Assembly: GCF_002860355.1 (NCBI RefSeq)
Contig: NZ_NMWU01000005.1
Span: 113,899 to 177,898, forward strand
DNA length: 64,000 bases
Direction: 5' to 3'
From: Bifidobacterium margollesii
GTDB lineage: Bacteria > Actinomycetota > Actinomycetes > Actinomycetales > Bifidobacteriaceae
Part shown: one piece after another, positions 1-7,614 of the stretch
How the letters are laid out: each line of letters begins with the position of its first letter
Position numbering within the stretch: position 1 is the first letter of the stretch
Position numbers and translations under genes: made by a program
Notes under the pieces: generated by a model
What the model saw: the letters and a program-made list of their open reading frames with translations, nothing else
Database searches by the model: none
What the model was told of the DNA's origin: nothing

Positions 1-344
1 TGGAAGTTGAGCTGCGGGGCGAAGTTGGTGATGTTGAAGGCCCAGAAGATCGTCTTGATCTTCGGCACGTCGGACTCCTTGAGGAAGGAGGTCGGGTCGG
101 TTTCGGAGGAGACGCCGGTGCCGTCGGTGTTGTAGAGGTCGGAGACCACCGCGTCGGATTTCGGCTGCACGGTGATGTTCGAGCCGTATGTGGAGAGTTC
201 GGCGTTGAGCTTGTCGCCCACGTCGAACACCACGCCCAGCATCGCCACCGACACCGTGGCCGAAAGGCATACGGTGAGCGCGATGAGCAGTCGCCGGCGA
301 AGCTGACGGCTGAACGAGCGATAGATCATTCGCAGAAAGAACAT
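1..344 (-). CDS. FtsX/MacB-like ABC transporter permease, N-terminal part only
   Basis: The gene reads off the left edge; only the first 114 codons are present. It starts with MFFLRMIYRSFSRQLRRRLL, a basic cytoplasmic tail followed by one hydrophobic segment (about residues 20-41), then an extracytoplasmic stretch rich in Ser, Thr and Asp. This is the usual N-terminal layout of FtsX/MacB-type permeases. It begins 9 bases after the DUF2318 gene stops and is read in the same direction, so the two are probably cotranscribed. In related P19/FTR1 iron clusters such permeases work with a partner ATPase, which would lie left of the window. The family is inferred from topology and context; the diagnostic C-terminal four-helix core is not visible. 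Confidence 0.7.
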   Translation of the reverse strand, partial: MFFLRMIYRSFSRQLRRRLLIALTVCLSATVSVAMLGVVFDVGDKLNAELSTYGSNITVQPKSDAVVSDLYNTDGTGVSSETDPTSFLKESDVPKIKTIFWAFNITNFAPQLNF

Positions 345-353
345 TTCGCTCCT

Positions 354-1622
354 TTACTTGAAATGAGCACTTAGCGCATCCAGATCGGCGGTCTGGATGG
401 TGATCTTGCCGTTGCCGGTCTGGTAGGGCAGGGGGACGGGGTTGCATCCGCCCTTGAAGCCGATGGTCGCCAGATTGATGGCCACCTCGCACTTCTTGCA
501 GATGATCTTGCCGTCCTTCTCGTAGTAGCCGGCGTCGCCGCAGTTGTCGCAGGCGTCAAGGCCGATGCCGTAGGCGCCGCCGTTCTTCTTGATGATGATG
601 AACCGCATCACGGTGCCGTCCTTGGCCTTGTATTCGAAGCGGTGCAGATGGCCGTCCTCCACCTGGCTGAACGGGATGGTGGCTGTGGTCTTGGTGAGCG
701 AATACGCTTCGGGCGGCGACAGCGTGGGGGCCTTGTTGATTTCGGCCACACCGAACGTCAGGGTGACGGTCACGCCGATCATCGCCACCAGACTCCATGC
801 GGCGGTGGCGACGGCACGGCGACGGAACGCCTGATGGGTGCGGGCGATCGCCGCGTTCGCGCCGGTCATCGGCATGCGGAAGCCGGCGACCACCGAGGCG
901 ATGGCCGGCACGAGGAACACCCACGCCTGAGCCTGGATCATCCACGAATTATGGTTGATCGACCAGGCGAGGAACACGAACAGCGTATGGGGGAAGATCA
1001 GCACCTTGACCTGGATGATCTGCAGCAGGGCGGTGGCGTGCTGCAGCAGCAGGATGACCATCATGGCGAGGACGGCGAAGGTGAACGCCGGGCGCACCGC
1101 GGTGGAGCGCATGGTGCGGAAGATGGCCGCGATGACGGCCGACGCGGCGACGCCCAGCGCGAATCCGAGCGCGCGCAGCAGCATGGCCGAGGTGAAGACC
1201 GGATCGCCGGGTTCGACCCAGATGGTGAGCTGGAGGATCACGTCGGGCAGGGCGTAGAACACGGTGAGCGCGATGCACAGGGCGGCAACTCCGTTGGCGA
1301 TGTGCATCCAGATCGCGTGCTTCTTCCAGTCGGTGACGATCCAGTGGGCCGCGGCCACCAGCGCGATGGCGAGCACATCGACGATCACGCAGGCGATGAG
1401 CAGCGGGAAGTTGACGAAGGTACGCTGATTGATGACCGCGGCGGAACGCAGCGCGGCGAAGACGACGGCGGCGACGAGACCGATGGAGAACCCCCATAGG
1501 CGCCATCGTGAGCTGATGGGTTTGTCCTTGCCCTCGCCGACGGTGAGCATGACGCTCAGGCACATCACCAGCAGCGCTACTGGCAGGGTGCCGGGCATGA
1601 CCGCCACAAACTGTTTAAGCAT
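354..1622 (-). CDS. DUF2318 membrane protein of the FTR1/P19 iron-uptake cluster
   Basis: 422 residues. The first ~300 residues form about eight hydrophobic helices. The C-terminal ~110 residues form a soluble domain with paired cysteines (CDNC, CKKC) and a later GGC, plus LATIGFKGGCNPVPLPY, which is typical of the DUF2318 (Fe-S-containing, membrane) family. Such proteins accompany FTR1 permeases and P19 lipoproteins and are thought to move electrons or handle iron across the membrane; the exact reaction is not established. The start has an AAGAAGCGAG ribosome-binding site. Upstream is a 423-base gap with repeats, so it may have its own promoter despite lying in the iron operon. Family assignment is firm, biochemical role inferred. 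Confidence 0.85.
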   Translation of the reverse strand: MLKQFVAVMPGTLPVALLVMCLSVMLTVGEGKDKPISSRWRLWGFSIGLVAAVVFAALRSAAVINQRTFVNFPLLIACVIVDVLAIALVAAAHWIVTDWKKHAIWMHIANGVAALCIALTVFYALPDVILQLTIWVEPGDPVFTSAMLLRALGFALGVAASAVIAAIFRTMRSTAVRPAFTFAVLAMMVILLLQHATALLQIIQVKVLIFPHTLFVFLAWSINHNSWMIQAQAWVFLVPAIASVVAGFRMPMTGANAAIARTHQAFRRRAVATAAWSLVAMIGVTVTLTFGVAEINKAPTLSPPEAYSLTKTTATIPFSQVEDGHLHRFEYKAKDGTVMRFIIIKKNGGAYGIGLDACDNCGDAGYYEKDGKIICKKCEVAINLATIGFKGGCNPVPLPYQTGNGKITIQTADLDALSAHFK

Positions 1623-2045
1623 TCGATCTCGCTTCTTTCCTAGGCGTTCCCTGGTTGGGCGTTCCCTGTTTCCCTGATTTGCGGTTCCTGATTTCCTGAT
1701 TCCCGGCCCCGCGCCAAAACACGAAAACCCTTCTGCCCGGAATCACGCCGATTCCAGGCAGAAGGTTTCGCATATCATAGCCTTCCCCTGCGGAGAAGGT
1801 GGTCGGCTCGGCCGGACAGCCACCCAATGCCTTCCCCTTAGGCCGAGCCGTGAAGAAAATGCCAGAGGCATTTCCAGGCGAGGGCTCGCCGACAGGCGAG
1901 CAGAAAAGCCGCGGCCACAGGCCGTCCACTCTTGCGAAGAAGGTGGCCGACGCAACCGACCAGCACTCAGCAGCCTTCCCCTCCGAGGGGAAGGTGGCCG
2001 GCGAAGCCGGACGGATGAGGTGGAGGCGCAGCTCCGATCAGAATC
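1623..2045. repeat. Gap with three F1 repeats and short TTCCCTG-type repeats
   Basis: No gene is seen. Positions 1640-1706 carry imperfect short repeats of TTCCCTG/TTCCTGATT. An imperfect F1 hairpin lies at about 1781-1830. A composite F1 copy, whose first hairpin is interrupted by a further structured stretch, runs about 1829-1960. A standard F1 copy is at 1974-2024, with the TTCCCCTCCGAGGGGAA stem, a CCGGC/GCCGG second stem and a GATGAGGTGG tail. The gap separates the P19 and DUF2318 genes within the iron cluster. Confidence 0.75.
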
Positions 2046-2723
2046 TCACCACTGACGCGGGGTGTAATCCCAGTTGTCGAAGGTGACCTCGATCGGCTCG
2101 GTCCAGAACTTGTGGTTCTTCACACCGGTTTCGGGATCGACGTGCAGCATCCAGCCCTTCTTCTCGGGGGACTGGATCGAAAGCTTCAGCTGGTAGGTGC
2201 CGGCCTTGTCGAGCTTCACGTTGGCGCCGTAGTGCGGGCCGTCGGAGGCGTTCATCTGCATGAAGGTTCCGGAGGTGGCGGTGCCTTCGACCTGCTTGCC
2301 GGTGGCCTTGTCGATGATCTGGTAGTTCACGGTCAGATCGGGGACGAAGTCGCCCTTGCCGTAGCCATAGTCGACGCCTTCCTGGCTGGCGTGGATATCG
2401 GCCTCAAGGTGGAAGCTCGCGTCGGCGGCCTTCAGGCCCATGCCGGCGGGCTCCATGTCGATGGGCTGGAAGTACACGGCGCCGACGGTCAGCGGGCCGG
2501 CTTCCTTGTCCTGCTCCTCAGCGGTGCCGGACGGGCCCACCGGGACCTCTTCGAAGCCGGCGGTGTCGCCGGGGGCGGCGGCGGAGCTGTCGGACGAAGC
2601 GGAGGACGAGCTATCGGACTTGGCGGAGCTGGAGCTCGAAGAGCTGGAGTTGCCGCAGCCGGACAGGGCGAGCGCACCGGAGAGGATGATGGCGGCGAGG
2701 GCCATCAGCTTGCTTTTCTTCAT
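2046..2723 (-). CDS. P19/Tp34-type iron-binding lipoprotein
   Basis: 225 residues. A lipoprotein signal peptide (MKKSKLMALAAIILSGALAL) ends in the lipobox LSGC, followed by a Ser/Asp linker (about 25-50), then a beta-rich domain of ~160 residues. That domain contains DMEPAGMGLKAADASFHLEADIH and YGYGKGDFVPDLTVNY, the Glu/Met/His-rich core of the Fe2+-transport-associated P19/Tp34 family (Pfam 'iron transport-associated domain'). It should sit on the outer face of the membrane and bind Fe or Cu for delivery to the FTR1 permease encoded 145 bases upstream. The start follows AAGGATAGAGAA. A 10-base C tract (coding strand) lies 35 bases before the start. Confidence 0.88.
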   Translation of the reverse strand: MKKSKLMALAAIILSGALALSGCGNSSSSSSSSAKSDSSSSASSDSSAAAPGDTAGFEEVPVGPSGTAEEQDKEAGPLTVGAVYFQPIDMEPAGMGLKAADASFHLEADIHASQEGVDYGYGKGDFVPDLTVNYQIIDKATGKQVEGTATSGTFMQMNASDGPHYGANVKLDKAGTYQLKLSIQSPEKKGWMLHVDPETGVKNHKFWTEPIEVTFDNWDYTPRQW

Positions 2724-2757
2724 TTCTCTATCCTTTTTACTTATTGATTCTTATTGC

Positions 2758-2767
2758 GGGGGGGGGG
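2758..2767 (-). promoter_or_regulatory. Homopolymer (C)10 tract upstream of the iron lipoprotein gene
   Basis: Ten consecutive G on the plus strand (C on the coding strand) lie 35 bases before the lipoprotein start, in the spacer to the FTR1 gene. Tracts of this length are prone to slipped-strand changes. The position fits a promoter spacer or 5' leader. It is the longest G/C homopolymer I noticed in the window. Confidence 0.6.
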
Positions 2768-2830
2768 TTGGTAAATTTCTTTGCCAAAATCTGTAATGTT
2801 CGGTTACCGGAATCGGTGTCGTCTGATCAC

Positions 2831-2875
2831 CGTTGCGATCACTGCCGTCGCGATCATTGCTGTTGCGATCACTGC
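2831..2875. repeat. Short tandem repeats of TTGCGATCACTGCCG
   Basis: Three imperfect copies of a ~15-base unit (TTGCGATCACTGCC, TCGCGATCATTGCTG, TTGCGATCACTGCC) lie just after the stop codon of the FTR1 gene. Each unit contains CGATC. Its function is unknown. Confidence 0.6.
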
Positions 2876-4632
2876 CCGGCAGCCGCCTCAAGGCGGGCCT
2901 TCTCCCGATGCTTCCTGATGAACCCGACCGCGAAGAGCACGATCACGGCGATGGCCGCGATCACCTGAGCCACGATGGATTCAACGTACGGGTAGAGGCC
3001 GATCCAATCGTTCGTCGGCACGCCCGGCAGGTACATCGCAGGCAGCAGATCACCCTCGATGAGGGCATGCACGCCACCACCGGCGAACACGACCACCAGC
3101 ACGGACATCAGAATCGACGTGACCATGAAGAACGGGCCGATCGGGATCTTCACCGACGTGAAGCGGATGATCAGGAAGATGATCACCAGCACGATCGCAG
3201 CGGCGATACCGCCGATCCACATGCCCTTCGTATCCTGACTCATCGTGTAGATCGACTGGTAGAAGATCACGGTTTCGGCGCCTTCGCGGAACACGGCGAG
3301 GAAGCTCAGCATGGCCAGCGACACCACGGTGCCGAACGCCACATCGTGACCGGCCTCCGCCTGCGACGAGGCGGACGCCACTGCGGATTCGGTTTTGTTG
3401 CGGATGTACCTGTTCCAGGCCTCGACGGAGGACTTGTTCAGCATCCAGTTGCTGGTCCACAGCAGCATGCACATGGCGATCAGCGCGCAGATGCCTTCCA
3501 TGATCTCCTGCTCCTCGCCGGCACCACCGAAGAGGAGCGTGAAGATGATGGCGATCACGCCCGAACCGGCCAGACCGGCGACCACGCCCACGTAGATCCA
3601 CTTGGTGAACTGCTTGTTGCCGGACTTCACCAGATAGGCGATCACGGCGGCGACGACGAGCAGCGCCTCCAGACCCTCGCGGATCAGAATCAGGAACGCC
3701 TGACCGACCGCGCTGGTGAGGAACTTGAGCGCTCCACCCTCCTGATCGGCGGCACCGCCGTCAAGCTTGGCAGCATCGGTGGTGAGCATGGTCTTCAGGT
3801 CTTCGACGTACTGCTTCACCTCGGAAGCGGGCTTGCCCGTGTTCATCGAGGAACGGGAAAGCTTGAACTGGTATTCGACCTCCGACACGCGGTTGCCGCT
3901 GATCGCGCTCAGCACCGTCTTCTCGAAGCCGAGCTTCTCGTAATGCTGGTAGTAGGCGTCGTTGACCAACGTGGCGCCCTTCGCGGCGTCACCCTGCTCG
4001 TAGGCCTTCACGGCATCGTCGAGAATCGGGATCATCGCGTCGGCGACGTCCTTCCACGTCTTGGCCGTGGTCGTGGTCTTCTTCTTTTTCGCATCGAGGG
4101 CCTTGCGTTCCTTGGCGGTCTGCTCGGCGCGCGCCTTCGCATAGGCGGCCGGCTTGAGCAGCTTGGCATTGCCGTCGAGCGTGGCGGCCGAGGCGTTCAG
4201 ATCGGCGGAAAGCCTGCTGATCCTGGAAGCGATGTCCTTCGCATTGCCGGCGGTGTAGGCGCTGGTCTGCAGATCCTGGAACTGCTGGGTCTGGCTCTGA
4301 TATTTCGCGGCGCCGATGGTATCGTTCACCACCTTGCCGAAGTTCGCGGCCTCGTACACGGACCACTGGGCGGACTGGAACTCCGACGCCGCACCGGCAT
4401 TATCACCGGACTGGTAGGCCTTCTGCCCGCTGGCCAGCTCATCCTCGATGGCCTTGGCCACGGCGTTCCATGTGGCGTAGTCCGTCGACGACGAACCGGC
4501 ATCGCCCGACGAGGCCGCCGACGCCATCTGGGCGAACGGCGCCGCGAAGAACGACGCAACCAGCATCAGCAATACGGCGGTCGCCGCACATACGCGTGCC
4601 GCCATGCCGAATACCGAAGAACGAACCCTCAT
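2869..4632 (-). CDS. FTR1-family high-affinity iron permease with extracellular N-terminal domain
   Basis: 587 residues. It has a signal-like hydrophobic N-terminus (about 10-38), a ~270-residue helical extracytoplasmic domain (about 40-300, Lys-rich near 180-192), then a seven-helix FTR1 permease core. The two iron-binding REGxE motifs are intact: R318-E322 (REGLE) and R449-E453 (REGAE). The protein imports Fe3+ (or oxidised Fe2+) across the cytoplasmic membrane. It is first of a minus-strand cluster with the P19 lipoprotein, DUF2318 protein and ABC permease. The start is fixed by a GAGAGGAAG ribosome-binding site. Similar bifidobacterial genes have been called bfeU; I leave the symbol blank because orthology is not tested. 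Confidence 0.92.
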   Translation of the reverse strand: MRVRSSVFGMAARVCAATAVLLMLVASFFAAPFAQMASAASSGDAGSSSTDYATWNAVAKAIEDELASGQKAYQSGDNAGAASEFQSAQWSVYEAANFGKVVNDTIGAAKYQSQTQQFQDLQTSAYTAGNAKDIASRISRLSADLNASAATLDGNAKLLKPAAYAKARAEQTAKERKALDAKKKKTTTTAKTWKDVADAMIPILDDAVKAYEQGDAAKGATLVNDAYYQHYEKLGFEKTVLSAISGNRVSEVEYQFKLSRSSMNTGKPASEVKQYVEDLKTMLTTDAAKLDGGAADQEGGALKFLTSAVGQAFLILIREGLEALLVVAAVIAYLVKSGNKQFTKWIYVGVVAGLAGSGVIAIIFTLLFGGAGEEQEIMEGICALIAMCMLLWTSNWMLNKSSVEAWNRYIRNKTESAVASASSQAEAGHDVAFGTVVSLAMLSFLAVFREGAETVIFYQSIYTMSQDTKGMWIGGIAAAIVLVIIFLIIRFTSVKIPIGPFFMVTSILMSVLVVVFAGGGVHALIEGDLLPAMYLPGVPTNDWIGLYPYVESIVAQVIAAIAVIVLFAVGFIRKHREKARLEAAAGQ

Positions 4633-5175
4633 AACTTCCTCTCAACGACCTCAATTTTTTTGGAAAAATTCGTATCGAGCCTGTTCCCAGCCGTGTCGCA
4701 GAAGAAAATCGAAGAACAAACGAATACCGACCGCTGTACGGCAACCATTCGAAAACCCTTGATTTTCTTGGGTTCGCGGCTTTTCCCAAAGCCATACGTA
4801 AACGTAAAGCAGTTTTTTCGAAAAAGAAAGTCTTGATTTTTTCGATAAGTAGTGATAAGCGAAATTTTCATCCCGATATGCGATTCCACCATGCACGACT
4901 TCGCCGGACGCGGTCTCGCCCTTTCACCGTGTGCGGTGCGGTTCCTACCTTCCCCTCAGGCTGAGTCCGTCAAGGAAACGCTAGAGGCGTTTCTAGGACT
5001 CAGGCTCGCCGACAGGCGAGCGGAAAAGGCGCGGCCGCCGGCCGTCCACTCTTGCGAAGAAGGTGGCCGACCCGACCGGATTCACTTCTTGCCTTCCCCT
5101 TGAGGGGAAGGTGGCCGACGAAGTCGGACGGATGAGGTGGAGCAAACGACCAGCCACTTCCCCGCTACCGCTACC
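4633..5175. repeat. AT-rich leader of the iron cluster, then composite and standard F1 repeats
   Basis: From 4640 to about 4880 the sequence is markedly AT-rich, with several short dyads of the TTTTTCGAAAAA type; it probably holds the iron-cluster promoter (minus strand), but I could not place -35/-10 boxes with confidence. A composite F1 repeat runs about 4938-5068. Inside it GAGTCC pairs with GGACTC and AAACGC with GCGTTT. A standard F1 copy is at 5092-5141 and ends 34 bases before the ApbE start. Confidence 0.7.
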
Positions 5176-6240
5176 ATGATCGGTATGTCCACCTCCCCGA
5201 ACCGATTCTCCCATATCACCGCATTCCCGAACGCCCTGGGCACCGGGATGATCATCTCCAGCTCGCAACCCATCGACGACGGATTGCACGGAACGATGGC
5301 GACGGCGATCGAATCCTTCGAAGCCGCTTTCTCCCGTTTCCGTGATGATTCCCTCGTCGGACGCATCGCGCACGCCCGGCACGGAGGCGACTTCGTCTTC
5401 CCCGATCCGCAGACGGCGGAATCGCTGTTCACCCTGTACGACCAGCTGTTCGCCGCGTCCGGCGGGGCGATCGACCCGACGGTCGGCGAGGAGCTGACCC
5501 GTCTCGGATACGACGCGCGGCTCGTTTTCCGCATGGATCGTGAGCCGGAATACCAGCCGGATCATGACCATCCGGCGGCCGGCACCGCCGTCAGCACCGC
5601 GAACCGGAACGCAGACCATGCGGAGGGGGATCGATCCACCTGGGATTCAATTACCCATACGAACGGCACGATCTCCACGACCCGCCCGGTACGGCTGGAT
5701 TTCGGGGCGGCCGGCAAGGGCATGATGGTTGATCTGCTGGGCCGGATGATCGAGCGGGAACTACCGGATGCCGAATATGTGGTGGATGCCGGCGGGGATC
5801 TGCGGGTGCGGGCGGATTCCCCGATTCGCGTGGCGTTGGAGGATCCGGACGATCCGTCGCGAGCGGTCGGGGTTGCCGAAATCGGTTCCGGAGCGTTCTG
5901 CGCGTCCGCGCCCAGCCGGAGGCATTGGCGCGTGAGGTTCGCCGAGGGAGCGGTCAACGAAGTACATCATCTGCTCGACGCACGCGACGGACGGCCCGCG
6001 AGCGAGGTCAAGGCCACATGGGTGCATGTGCCGACGAAGTCAACGGGATCGTCGGATGAACAACATCCCACCGCATTGGCCGATGGGCTTGCTACGGCAT
6101 TGTTCGTCACCGATCCTGCGATCTTGGCGGATCGGTTCACAAATGCAGCAGGGACCCTGCGATTCCAATGTGCCCTGATGCAGGCCGACCGCACCGTCGC
6201 CGCTTCATCGAATTTCCCCGCCGATTTCTTCACCGCGTAG
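5176..6240 (+). CDS. apbE: ApbE-family FAD:protein FMN transferase
   Basis: 354 residues from the chosen ATG. ApbE hallmarks are visible: an early FEAAFSRFRDDSLV segment, GAIDPTVGEELTRLGY, the LDFGAAGKGMMVD nucleotide-binding motif, YVVDAGGDLRV, and a C-terminal HHLLDARDG and ADGLATALFV. The enzyme covalently attaches FMN to a Thr in extracytoplasmic redox domains using FAD. An upstream in-frame GTG (5137) lies inside an F1 repeat and is unlikely to be used; ATG at 5176 or 5185 is favoured, though neither has a clear ribosome-binding site. A hydrophilic insertion (about residues 120-145, HDHPAAGTAVSTANRNADHA) interrupts the fold. It lies head-to-head with the iron cluster, so its target may be a flavinylated partner there. 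Confidence 0.88.
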   Translation: MIGMSTSPNRFSHITAFPNALGTGMIISSSQPIDDGLHGTMATAIESFEAAFSRFRDDSLVGRIAHARHGGDFVFPDPQTAESLFTLYDQLFAASGGAIDPTVGEELTRLGYDARLVFRMDREPEYQPDHDHPAAGTAVSTANRNADHAEGDRSTWDSITHTNGTISTTRPVRLDFGAAGKGMMVDLLGRMIERELPDAEYVVDAGGDLRVRADSPIRVALEDPDDPSRAVGVAEIGSGAFCASAPSRRHWRVRFAEGAVNEVHHLLDARDGRPASEVKATWVHVPTKSTGSSDEQHPTALADGLATALFVTDPAILADRFTNAAGTLRFQCALMQADRTVAASSNFPADFFTA

Positions 6241-6470
6241 CCGGCCTTCCCCTTAGGCTGAACCCGTTAAGGAAACGGCAGAGCCGTTTCTAGGGTTCAG
6301 GCGAGCGAACAGAACGCGGCCGTAGGCCGTCCACTCTTGCGGGGAAGGTGACCGACGACGTCGGATTCACCCCTCACCTTCCCCTCGAGGGGAAGGTGGC
6401 CGACGCAGTCGGTCGAATGAGGTGACTCCGGCGAAGCGCAGTCCGGACCATAATTCTGATGGAACAGGGT

Positions 6471-6602
6471 GCAAAAAACGCGATATGCGGACTAATCCAT
6501 CAGACGACGGTTCCTGCGATTTCAGAAACATTGGGATCATGCGGTTTTGAGCATTCGTCGATCATGGTTCCGATGGATTAGACTGCGAATCCGGGATTTT
6601 GC
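6471..6602. mobile_element. F3 MITE-like inverted-repeat element, copy 1
   Basis: Arms of about 31 bases (6471-6501 and 6572-6602) are inverted copies of each other, sharing GATGGATTAG, then CGC/TATCGCG-like and TTTTGC blocks, with roughly 24 of 31 positions matching. The ~70-base middle contains ATCATGCGGTTTT, which recurs in inverted orientation in copy 2 at 36722-36848. No open frame is present, as expected of a non-autonomous element. Confidence 0.6.
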
Positions 6603-6995
6603 GGCTTGGTCCATCGAGATCCGACGGTTTCGGGAACGGAAGCCGCGGAGATCCCACCGAATGAGATCCCAATCCCACCAGACGAGATCCAACGGACGAG
6701 ATTCCGGATATGGGAACTTCGCTGGCCGCCTCGGGCATTGCTTCCCAGCATTACGACCGAGCTTCGATTACACCACCTCATCAGTCGGCTGCCGCCGACA
6801 GCTTCCCCTCAAGGGGAAGCCCAAGAAAGCGGCTCACAGGCGGACGACACGGGGCGCCCCATCAGGCTTCCCCTTCGAGGGAAAGGTGGCCGACGTAGTC
6901 GGTCGGATGAGGTGGATGGGAGGGACCGCCAGCCTCCGTATCTGAGGACTCTCCTGCCGCTCGCATTTCACCTACGGGCGGTTCCACAGTACAGG

Positions 6996-7137
6996 TTGCG
7001 TCACCAGGTACAGGAAACGTCACCGGGCACACCCACACCCGGTGACGCCATCCCACGATCCCTGCAATTCCAACGATCCTGAACCACCGTCACCGGGCAT
7101 ACCCATGCCCTGTGACGGTAGGTATGCCCGGTGACGA
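6996..7137. repeat. F2 three-dyad repeat, copy a
   Basis: Contains GTCACCGGG...CCCGGTGACGC (7019-7047), the central element CTGCAATTCCAACG (about 7062-7075), and a second dyad GTCACCGGG...CCCTGTGACGG (about 7090-7119). The order and spacing match the other F2 copies. Confidence 0.75.
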
Positions 7138-7614
7138 ACCGCAGCCGCGCAATCGGGCTTCCCCTACAAGGGGAAGCTGGCAGCCGAAGGCTGACTGATG
7201 AGGCGAACGGGGCAAAACACGCAATCAGGGCTCCGCCCGGAGGAGCTCAGCCCACAGGGGAAAAAACCAAGGAAACTGGTTCACAGACAAGCGACATGGA
7301 GCGCACCATCGGGCTTCCCCTTCGAGGGGAAGCTGTCGAGCGAAGCGAGACTGATGAGGTGAACGGGCGAAGCAATGAACTCCGCCCAACCCCCTCATCA
7401 GTCGGCTACTCCGACAGCTTCAACCGCAAGAGCGGACGGCCTTACGGCCGCGCCACGTAATCTCGCCTGTCGGCTCGCCTGAGCCCTGGAAACGCCTCCG
7501 GCACCCCCTGACGGGCTCAGCCCACAGGGGGAAGCCAAGAAGACCAGCTCACAGGCGTACAACACGAAGTGCGCAATCAGGCTTCCCCTCGGAGGGGAAG
7601 GCCTGGAACCGTCG

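Larger units (their letters stand above)
6241..7614. repeat. 1.37-kb gene-free gap packed with F1, F2 and F3 repeats
   Basis: No convincing gene. Contents: composite F1 (about 6243-6370) and standard F1 (6377-6424); F3 inverted-repeat element (6471-6602, listed separately); degenerate GAGATCC/ATCCCA repeats (about 6615-6710); F1 pairs (about 6765-6915); an F2 unit (6996-7137, listed separately); further F1 copies at about 7155-7205, 7310-7362, 7395-7550 (reversed composite) and 7570-7605. Short open frames here are made of repeat sequence and are not reported as genes. Confidence 0.8.

Noticed and set aside
642-1499. Long open frame opposite the DUF2318 gene
   Set aside because: It is Gly/Arg/Asp/His-rich shadow coding of a GC-rich gene, with no family motif or ribosome-binding site.
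2833-4836. 667-residue open frame opposite the FTR1 gene
   Set aside because: His/Arg/Asp-rich antisense translation; the minus-strand frame has intact REGxE motifs and a signal peptide.
6547-7082. Overlapping open frames in the 6.2-7.6 kb gap
   Set aside because: They run through F1, F2 and F3 repeats, have no conserved motifs, and the translations are Arg/Ser/Pro-rich.
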